NCBI GenBank assembly: GCA_046052275.1
Contig: JBJOMQ010000116.1
Span: 1-7,829, forward strand
Source: UBA668 sp046052275
Lineage (GTDB): Bacteria > Actinomycetota > Acidimicrobiia > Acidimicrobiales > Ilumatobacteraceae
Reading direction: 5' to 3'
DNA length: 7,829 nucleotides
A program made the translations under genes and the position numbers. This document shows positions 1 to 4,264 of this stretch, one piece after another (position 1 is the stretch's first letter; each line of letters opens with the position of its first letter). The notes beneath the pieces were generated by a model that did no database searches, had not been told where the DNA came from, and was given only the letters and a program-made list of their open reading frames with translations.

Positions 1-151
1 ATTCATAGGTCAACGTCGATGGATTCTGATCGCAAATCGCGTCGATGGCTTGTTTGGCGAGCGAGAGCGCGTGACGGATGTCGGGCTCGACCGCTTCAGG
101 CACAAGCGTCGACCAGCGGACATGGAAATCGGGAGAGAGGAATGGATGCAT
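1..151 (-). CDS. M3-family oligopeptidase (oligopeptidase A/PrlC-like), N-terminal 50 residues only
   Basis: Reading the minus strand from an ATG at 151 gives 50 residues without a stop, running off the left edge. The protein begins MHPFLSPDF and continues with RWSTLVPEAVEPDI, an Ala-rich helix, then STLTYE. This follows the N-terminal pattern of M3 zinc oligopeptidases (oligopeptidase A: N-P-L-L, then a Leu-Pro-x-F/Ile-x-Pro-Glu-His-Val-x-Pro-Ala-Ile segment, a helix, then Thr-x-Glu-Asn). These cytosolic enzymes degrade short peptides. The HExxH catalytic domain lies far outside the window, so the family call rests only on the N-terminus. An in-frame ATG at 199 would add 16 residues but extends past the conserved MxPFL start, so 151 is preferred. 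Codon usage is less GC-biased (ATT, AAA, CAA, TTG, AAT) than in genes right of 578, suggesting a different genomic origin. The gene starts 10 bp after the stop of the coding tail at 162. Confidence 0.6.
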   Translation of the reverse strand, partial: MHPFLSPDFHVRWSTLVPEAVEPDIRHALSLAKQAIDAICDQNPSTLTYE

Positions 152-161
152 GAGAGAAGGA

Positions 162-284
162 TTAATCTGATGATTTGGAATTTTCGGCAGGCGCCACATA
201 GCCCGGCAGCGGCCTCACGAGATTGTTCTGCAGCGGACGGAATCCCAATTCGAACGTCACCGGATCTCCCACCGCGACCAACTG
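162..284 (-). CDS. Unidentified protein, C-terminal tail only (about 40 residues)
   Basis: On the minus strand, an open frame ends with TGA at 162-164. Its last 35 or so residues read like a genuine protein end: VAVGDPVTFELGF, then RPLQNNLVRPLPGYVAP, then a polar ENSKSSD terminus. The frame stays open rightwards to 407, but beyond about 284 it is only the shadow of the CoA-transferase fragment on the other strand, so the true upstream part is missing. The G-D-x-V-x-F-E-L stretch is reminiscent of the last strands of an OB-fold/cold-shock-type domain, but this is too short to name. The M3 peptidase starts 10 bp downstream in the same direction, so the two would be adjacent genes of one transcription unit in the source genome. 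The right boundary given is approximate. Base composition is closer to the left edge than to the main block. Confidence 0.3.
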   Translation of the reverse strand, partial: QLVAVGDPVTFELGFRPLQNNLVRPLPGYVAPAENSKSSD

Positions 285-285
285 G
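245..285. other. Junction between two unrelated gene ends (recombination scar or assembly chimera)
   Basis: Left of this interval the coding signal is on the minus strand (C-terminal tail, then M3 peptidase N-terminus) with moderate GC. Right of it the coding signal is on the plus strand (CoA-transferase C-terminus) with high GC. The minus-strand tail lacks its N-terminal part and the plus-strand protein lacks its N-terminal part, each at about the same place. Neither loss is explained by a frameshift, since the upstream sequence in all frames reads as the other gene. No terminal inverted repeat, direct repeat or tRNA end was recognised at the boundary. Confidence 0.5.
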
Positions 286-290
286 AGGGC

Positions 291-578
291 GTGATGCGCG
301 ACTGGTGCGCAGCGCGGTCGCGCGACGAGGTGATGGCTGCCTTCACGGCAGCAGATGCAGCCATCGGACCGGTGATGACAATGGCCGACATCGCCGCCGA
401 CCCGCACTTCGCAGCGCGTCAGTCAATAGTCGACCTCGAGGGCACGCCGATGCAGGGACTGCTCGCCAGGCTCAGCGCCACCCCTGGAGTCCTGCGGTGG
501 CGGGGCAGACCACTCGACGCCGACGGCAATGCGCTCCGCACGCGCGGGTGGGCGGCGTTCGACGATCCGAGCGGCTGA
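291..578 (+). CDS. CaiB/BaiF family (class III) CoA-transferase, truncated to its C-terminal part
   Basis: This is the C-terminal domain of a family III CoA-transferase, which moves CoA between acyl-CoA and a free acid. The visible part holds the typical tail: RDWCAARSRDEV (helix before the domain return), AAIGPVMTMADIAADPHF (the family's A/G-x-x-x-GPV...D...DPH/Q motif), then ARQSIVDLEG and ATPGVLRWRGRPL. Family members are about 380-400 residues. Only about 95-110 remain here, and the catalytic Asp, which lies in the N-terminal half, is absent. GTG at 291 is only a formal start: the matching frame continues upstream through HRDQLEG to about 250, then loses resemblance and meets a stop at 171-173. 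The protein is therefore cut rather than naturally short and is probably non-functional as it stands. Its TGA at 576-578 abuts the msrA stop codon on the other strand. Confidence 0.65.
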   Translation: MMRDWCAARSRDEVMAAFTAADAAIGPVMTMADIAADPHFAARQSIVDLEGTPMQGLLARLSATPGVLRWRGRPLDADGNALRTRGWAAFDDPSG

Positions 579-1226
579 CTACGCCTGCAGGCCGATGGGG
601 CACGACACGCCGGTGCCGCCAAGCCCGCAGTAACCGTCGGGGTTCTTCCCGAGGTACTGCTGGTGATACGGCTCGGCGTACCAGAAGTGGTCGAGTGGCT
701 TCACCTCGGTGGTGATCGGCCCATATCCGGCAGCGGCAAGACGCTCGCCGAATACCACCATGCTCCGCTCGACGAGCGGCACCTGCGATGGATCCGTGGT
801 GAGGACGACACTTCGATACTGCGTGCCGACGTCGTTGCCCTGCCGCATTCCCTGCGTCGGGTCGTGGCTCTCCCAGAACACCTGCAGCAGTCGCTCGTAG
901 GAGATCGCGGCAGGGTCGAACGCCACGAGCACCACCTCTGCATGGCCGGTGAGGCCGCTGCATGCCTCTTCGTAGGTGGCATTGGGCGTATAGCCGCCTG
1001 CGTAGCCAACGGCGGTGGAGTAGACGCCGTCGAGTTGCCAGAACTTTCGCTCGGCTCCCCAGAAGCAGCCCATCCCGAACACCGCCACCGCCACACCGTC
1101 GGGCCACGGGCCCTCGAGCGGGGTGCCGAGCACGAAGTGGGCGGCGGGCACGGGCATCTGCTGGTCGGTGCGACCCGGCAGCGCCTGATCGGGACTCACC
1201 ATCTCGGTCTTCTTGCGGAACAGCAT
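579..1226 (-). CDS. msrA: Peptide-methionine (S)-S-oxide reductase MsrA
   Basis: MsrA reduces the S-epimer of methionine sulfoxide in proteins and free methionine, using thioredoxin for recycling. The 215-residue product has the catalytic GCFWGAE motif (Cys54, Glu59), the GHAEVV segment (93-99 region, Glu97), the HDPTQGMRQGNDVGTQYRS block (121-139) and a C-terminal YCGLGGTGVSCP with two further cysteines (200 and 209) as recycling cysteines. The first 45 residues are the extension seen in actinobacterial MsrA (ALPGR, then VLGTPLEGPWPDG), which supports the ATG at 1226. A TAGGCT hexamer ends 6 bases before that ATG and there is no Shine-Dalgarno sequence, suggesting a leaderless transcript. 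It is divergent from the acetyltransferase gene, with starts 87 bp apart, and convergent with the CoA-transferase fragment. No MsrB partner is present. All key residues are intact. Confidence 0.95.
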   Translation of the reverse strand: MLFRKKTEMVSPDQALPGRTDQQMPVPAAHFVLGTPLEGPWPDGVAVAVFGMGCFWGAERKFWQLDGVYSTAVGYAGGYTPNATYEEACSGLTGHAEVVLVAFDPAAISYERLLQVFWESHDPTQGMRQGNDVGTQYRSVVLTTDPSQVPLVERSMVVFGERLAAAGYGPITTEVKPLDHFWYAEPYHQQYLGKNPDGYCGLGGTGVSCPIGLQA

Positions 1227-1232
1227 GGTCGC

Positions 1233-1238
1233 AGCCTA
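1233..1238 (-). promoter_or_regulatory. Putative -10 element (TAGGCT) of msrA, leaderless geometry
   Basis: On the minus strand TAGGCT is followed by GCGACC and then the msrA ATG. It matches the TAnnnT core of actinobacterial -10 elements, and the 6-base gap would put the transcription start at or next to the ATG. A weak GCGACA lies 18 bases upstream as a possible -35. The same geometry recurs before several other genes in the window. Confidence 0.45.
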
Positions 1239-1299
1239 CGAAGTCCGTGCCGCACATGTCGCCGCGTGCGCTGCGAATGGGTGGCGCTGTGCCATGCCA

Positions 1300-1305
1300 T
1301 ATCGT
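1300..1305 (+). promoter_or_regulatory. Putative -10 element (TATCGT) of the GNAT acetyltransferase
   Basis: TATCGT (TAnnnT) is followed by 8 bases, GCACTGCG, and the ATG at 1314. No purine-rich ribosome-binding site lies in that gap and no -35 consensus is seen 17 bases upstream. This fits an mRNA with no or almost no leader. Confidence 0.4.
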
Positions 1306-1313
1306 GCACTGCG

Positions 1314-1808
1314 ATGCAGATCGTCGACTTCGAGGCACGCCACGTCGCATCGGCGCTGGCACTCAACAACGCCAACGTGCCCGAACTGAACGAACTCGAT
1401 GGGCCTGAGGTGGCCCGCCTCGCCTCGCTTGCCGAGGAGGCGCTCGTCGCCGAGGTCGACGGCGAGTTCGCTGGATTCTGCTGGGCGATCGGCCCGGGCA
1501 AGCCGTACGGCAGCCTCAACTACGGGTGGTTCAGTCGCACCTACGAGCAGTTCGTCTATCTCGACCGCATCGCCGTGCGGCCCGAGTTCCGACGGCTCGG
1601 CATCGGCCGCGCCTTCTACGAGGTGCTCATCGAGCGACTCCGCTCGTCGTGGCCGCTGCTCACCTGCGAGGTGAACGTGCGGCCACGCAACGAGACCTCG
1701 CTGCAGTTCCACCATGCCATCGGATTCCGCGAGGTGGGCCAGCAGGACACCGACGGCGGCAAGAAGACCGTCAGCCTGCTTGCTTTGCCGCTCGACGCGC
1801 CGCGCTGA
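1314..1808 (+). CDS. GNAT-superfamily acetyltransferase, COG3818-like
   Basis: The 164-residue product is a single-domain GNAT enzyme that would transfer an acetyl group from acetyl-CoA to an unidentified amine. The substrate cannot be read from the sequence. Features in order: an N-terminal ALNNANVPELNELD segment (16-29), a middle part with YGSLNYGWFS (65-74), the core strand YLDRIAVRP (82-90) followed by the acetyl-CoA pyrophosphate loop RRLGIGRA (93-100), then LTCEVNVRPRNETSLQFHHAIGF (117-138), the usual motif B region with an N-x-x-S-L...F...GF signature. The ALNN...VPE and C-E-V-N elements match the COG3818 predicted-acetyltransferase group as I recall it. The frame is open much further upstream, but that part is antisense to msrA, so the ATG at 1314 is chosen. 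It lies upstream of, and in the same direction as, the amidase-like gene, 82 bp away. Confidence 0.85.
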   Translation: MQIVDFEARHVASALALNNANVPELNELDGPEVARLASLAEEALVAEVDGEFAGFCWAIGPGKPYGSLNYGWFSRTYEQFVYLDRIAVRPEFRRLGIGRAFYEVLIERLRSSWPLLTCEVNVRPRNETSLQFHHAIGFREVGQQDTDGGKKTVSLLALPLDAPR

Positions 1809-1817
1809 CTGCACCAG

Positions 1818-1862
1818 CGACACCGGCGACACCGGCGACGGCAGCGATAGCGGCGATAGCGG
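1818..1862 (+). repeat. Five tandem 9-base units (CGACACCGG / CGATAGCGG)
   Basis: The spacer between the acetyltransferase and the amidase-like gene holds CGACACCGG twice, CGACGGCAG once, then CGATAGCGG twice, head to tail. The units share CGAnnnCGG apart from the middle unit. The array lies just upstream of the candidate -10 at 1879. It is outside the recognised coding region, although the frame stays open through it as an Asp/Gly/Ser/Thr-rich stretch. Confidence 0.8.
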
Positions 1863-1878
1863 CGTGCCGCGCACGGCG

Positions 1879-1884
1879 TACGCT
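1879..1884 (+). promoter_or_regulatory. Putative -10 element (TACGCT) of the omega-amidase-like gene
   Basis: TACGCT (TAnnnT) is followed by CTGCGC and then the ATG at 1891, a 6-base gap. There is no Shine-Dalgarno sequence before the ATG. If active, the gene need not depend on read-through from the acetyltransferase. Confidence 0.4.
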
Positions 1885-1890
1885 CTGCGC

Positions 1891-2661
1891 ATGCGCCTTG
1901 CCGCCATCCAGCACGACATCGCATGGAAGGACCGCGACGCCAACTTCGCTCGCCTCGCTCCGCAGATCGCTGCAGCGGCCGCAGGTGGTGCCCGGCTCGT
2001 GCTGCTCACCGAGACCTTCTCGACCGGCTTCGTGATGGACGACCCCGATCTGGGCGAGCCCGAGGGAGGCCCGTCGTCGACCTACCTCGCCGAGCAGGCG
2101 AGCCGGCACGGCATCTGGGTGTGCGGCACGTGTCCCGAGATTCCTGCCGGCAGCGACCCCGCCGACCGTCGTCCGGCGAACACGTTCGTACTGGCCGGAC
2201 CCAACGGCGAGGCACATCGCTACCGCAAGATCCACCCGTTCACCTACGGGGGCGAGGACCGCTTCTTCCGACCGGGCACCGAGTTGGTGCAGGTGACCAT
2301 CGACGGCGTTCGCATTGCGCCGTTCGTCTGCTACGACCTGCGGTTCGCCGACGAGTTCTGGCAACTGGCGACCACCACCGACCTGTATCTCGTGCCAGCC
2401 AACTGGCCCGCCGTGCGACGGGCGCACTGGATGGCGCTGCTGCAGGCTCGGGCGATCGAGAACCAGGCATACGTCGTCGGGTGCAACCGAGTTGGCGAGG
2501 GCGGCGGCCTGTCGTACGTCGGCGACAGCCGCATCATCGACCCGCTTGGTGAACTGCTGGCGACGGGATCGCAGGGCGAGACGATCCTCTTCGCCGACAT
2601 CGAGCCGTCGACGGTGGCGGCCGTGCGCGACAGGTTCCGCTTCCTCCCCGATCGCCGCTGA
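1891..2661 (+). CDS. Carbon-nitrogen hydrolase, omega-amidase (YafV/Nit2)-like
   Basis: This cytosolic nitrilase-superfamily amidase is predicted to hydrolyse a terminal amide, most likely of alpha-ketoglutaramate or 2-oxosuccinamate, giving the 2-oxo acid and ammonia. The 256-residue product has the full catalytic triad: Glu41 (LLTETFSTGF), Lys113 (YRKIHPF) and Cys147 (VCYDLRF). It also has the start RLAAIQHDIAWKD, the GGEDRFFRPG loop and the late ARAIENQAYVVGCNRVG and GDSRIIDPLGE motifs. The T-E-T/M-F-x-T-G-F form and the size fit the YafV/Nit2 branch better than carbamoylases or NAD synthetase domains. ATG 1891 is chosen because homology starts there, although the frame is open further upstream through the 9-base repeats. 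It is convergent with a KAT/YbdL-type aminotransferase, stops 16 bp apart. That aminotransferase family supplies the ketoglutaramate, which supports the substrate inference. Other acyl-amide substrates cannot be excluded. Confidence 0.85.
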   Translation: MRLAAIQHDIAWKDRDANFARLAPQIAAAAAGGARLVLLTETFSTGFVMDDPDLGEPEGGPSSTYLAEQASRHGIWVCGTCPEIPAGSDPADRRPANTFVLAGPNGEAHRYRKIHPFTYGGEDRFFRPGTELVQVTIDGVRIAPFVCYDLRFADEFWQLATTTDLYLVPANWPAVRRAHWMALLQARAIENQAYVVGCNRVGEGGGLSYVGDSRIIDPLGELLATGSQGETILFADIEPSTVAAVRDRFRFLPDRR

Positions 2662-2677
2662 CCTCGTCGGCGCAGCG

Positions 2678-3847
2678 CTACGCGAGTCGCTGGAGGCGGT
2701 CGACAGCGTCGTCGATCACGTCGAGCCGCTTGCAGAACGCGAAGCGCACCAGATGGCGGCCCTCATGGCGGTTCATGTACAGCACCTCGGCCGGGATCGC
2801 CACCACGCCGCACGCAGTCGGCAGTTGGCGGCAGAACGCCATGCCATCCCCATCGGGGCGCAGCGGCCGGATGTCGACGGTGGCGAAGTAGGTGCCCGAG
2901 GTGGGATGCACGGCGAAGCCGGCGGCAGCAAGCCCCGGCAGTAGGCGATCGCGCTTGGCCTGCAGGTCGGCGGAGAGCGCTGCGAAGAACGAGTCGGGCA
3001 GACGGAGGCCGACTGCGATCGCCGGCTGGAAGGGCCCGGCGTTCACATAGGTGAGGAACTGCTTGGCCGTGCGCACTGCCGCCGTGAGCGGTGCCGGTGC
3101 CGTGAGCCACCCCACCTTCCACCCGGTGGTGTTGAAGGTCTTCCCGCCGCTCGAGATCACCACGGTGCGCTCGCGCATGCCGTCGAGCGATGCCGGCGAG
3201 ATGTGCTTGAGCCCGTCGAAGACGAGGTGTTCGTACACCTCGTCGGTGACGAGGGTGACGTCGAACTCGCGCACCAGCCCGCAGATGAGCTCGAGTTCGT
3301 CGCGGGTGAAGACCCGGCCCGTCGGATTGTGCGGCGTGTTCAGCAGCATCAGCTTGGTCTTGGCGCTGAATGCGGCCCTCAGCTCATCGGGATCGATGCC
3401 GTAGTCGGGTGGCCTGATCGTGACGGGCTTGGCAATTGCCCCGGCCATGGCGATGCACGGCGCGTAACTGTCGAACATCGGCTCGAGCACCACGACCTCG
3501 TCGCCGGTGTCGAGCAGCGCCAGCAGCGTGGCCGCAAGCGCCTCGGTGGCGCCGGCCGTGACCAGCACCTCGGTGTCGGCGTCGTACTGCAGCCCGTAGA
3601 ACCGCTGCTGGTGCGCAGCGATGGCCTCGCGCAGCACGGCCATGCCAGGACCCGGCGGGTACTGGTTGAGCCCGCCGTTGATGGCATCGATGGCCGCATC
3701 GAGCACCTCGCGGGGCCCATCGGTATCGGGGAAGCCCTGGCCGAGGTTCACACTGCCCGTCTGCACCGCCAGCGCCGACATCTCGGCGAAGATCGTCGTG
3801 CCGAAGCCCTGCAGCTTGGCGGTGAGATGCGGTGCCCTGGTCGGCAT
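2678..3847 (-). CDS. PLP-dependent class I/II aminotransferase, glutamine transaminase K/YbdL (kynurenine aminotransferase)-like
   Basis: This fold-type I aminotransferase has 389 residues, normal for the family. Visible elements are NLGQGFPDTDGP (34-45), the NQYPPGPG substrate loop (61-68), VTAGATEAL (96-104), the cofactor-contacting NTPHNPTG (170-177, Asn174), TDEVYEHLVF (201-210, Asp202 for the pyridine nitrogen and Tyr205), the Schiff-base lysine in SSGGKTFNTTGWKVGW (Lys236), and the carboxylate-binding arginine in VRFAF (Arg368). The LGQGFP and SSGGKTF...TGWKVGW patterns match the KAT/YbdL/glutamine transaminase branch, which uses glutamine or methionine and aromatic 2-oxo acids. A DapC/DapL-like role is a weaker alternative. 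It lies 15 bp downstream of the cytidine deaminase gene on the same strand, and its own -10-like TAGCGT fills most of that gap. Its partner in function is probably the convergent omega-amidase-like gene. Confidence 0.88.
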   Translation of the reverse strand: MPTRAPHLTAKLQGFGTTIFAEMSALAVQTGSVNLGQGFPDTDGPREVLDAAIDAINGGLNQYPPGPGMAVLREAIAAHQQRFYGLQYDADTEVLVTAGATEALAATLLALLDTGDEVVVLEPMFDSYAPCIAMAGAIAKPVTIRPPDYGIDPDELRAAFSAKTKLMLLNTPHNPTGRVFTRDELELICGLVREFDVTLVTDEVYEHLVFDGLKHISPASLDGMRERTVVISSGGKTFNTTGWKVGWLTAPAPLTAAVRTAKQFLTYVNAGPFQPAIAVGLRLPDSFFAALSADLQAKRDRLLPGLAAAGFAVHPTSGTYFATVDIRPLRPDGDGMAFCRQLPTACGVVAIPAEVLYMNRHEGRHLVRFAFCKRLDVIDDAVDRLQRLA

Positions 3848-3854
3848 GGCAGCG

Positions 3855-3860
3855 ACGCTA
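3855..3860 (-). promoter_or_regulatory. Putative -10 element (TAGCGT) of the aminotransferase gene
   Basis: The 15-bp gap between the deaminase stop and the aminotransferase ATG reads AC, TAGCGT, CGCTGCC. The TAnnnT hexamer ends 7 bases before the ATG, and the gap has no ribosome-binding site. The same hexamer and spacing precede the metalloprotease ATG at 5517. A separate leaderless promoter inside the apparent operon is inferred. No -35 consensus is visible. Confidence 0.42.
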
Positions 3861-3862
3861 GT

Positions 3863-4264
3863 TCAGCGGGCCCAGCCACGACCGAAGGCGTTCGGCAGCA
3901 GCGTGCCGAGCGTGTGCTCGGCGCGGATGCCGCCGAGATCGCACGACCACACTGGCACGTCACGACCGGCGAACTCGACGAGCTTCTGCCGGCAGCCGCC
4001 GCAGCACGTGATCACCTCGGCGCCGCCGGCGAGTACCAGCACCGCGACAATCTCGCGTTCGCCAGCGGTGACCATCGCCGCAATCGCGCTCGCCTCTGCG
4101 CACCAGCCCTGCGGATACGCCGCGTTCTCCACATTGCAGCCGGCGTACACGCGGCCACTCGACGACCTGACGGCAGCCCCGACAGGGAAGTTGCTGTACG
4201 GCGCATGTGCGTTGCCGTACGCCCGCAGTGCGGCGTCGAACAGTTCGCGCTGGTCGGCGTTCAC
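3863..4264 (-). CDS. cdd: Cytidine deaminase (homotetrameric type)
   Basis: This enzyme deaminates cytidine and deoxycytidine to uridine and deoxyuridine in pyrimidine salvage. Starting at GTG 4264 gives 133 residues, the usual size. Motifs: AYGNAHAPYSNFPVGAAV (15-32), the nucleoside-binding NVENAAYP (44-51, Asn44 and Glu46), the zinc/catalytic CAEA (Cys55, Glu57) and CCGGCRQKL (Cys88 and Cys91 as the other zinc ligands). The usual P-C-x-x-C-R-Q has Cys87 in place of Pro, and the residue after the catalytic Glu is Ala where many members have Arg. The frame is open upstream to 4315, but GTG 4264 is preferred: it overlaps the upstream gene's TGA as GTGA, homology begins there, and a TAGGCT hexamer ends 7 bases before it. 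It lies between the metalloprotease and aminotransferase genes in the same direction. A blasticidin-type deaminase is a less likely alternative. Confidence 0.88.
   Translation of the reverse strand: MNADQRELFDAALRAYGNAHAPYSNFPVGAAVRSSSGRVYAGCNVENAAYPQGWCAEASAIAAMVTAGEREIVAVLVLAGGAEVITCCGGCRQKLVEFAGRDVPVWSCDLGGIRAEHTLGTLLPNAFGRGWAR

Noticed and set aside
174..290. Upstream part of the plus-strand frame joined to the CoA-transferase fragment
   Set aside because: Before about 250 it no longer resembles the CoA-transferase family and is better explained as antisense to a minus-strand coding tail.
663..1313. N-terminal extension of the acetyltransferase frame back to 663
   Set aside because: The extension is antisense to msrA and rich in His/Arg/Gly without domain features. 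GNAT homology begins at the ATG at 1314.
472..1362. Long minus-strand open frame of 296 codons over msrA
   Set aside because: It is Arg/Pro-rich, has no recognisable motif and overlaps msrA in another frame. The msrA frame is fully supported by catalytic motifs.
1714..1890. Upstream extension of the amidase frame through the 9-base repeats
   Set aside because: It overlaps the acetyltransferase 3' end in another frame and includes the low-complexity repeat. Nitrilase-family proteins begin at RLAAIQ, right after ATG 1891.
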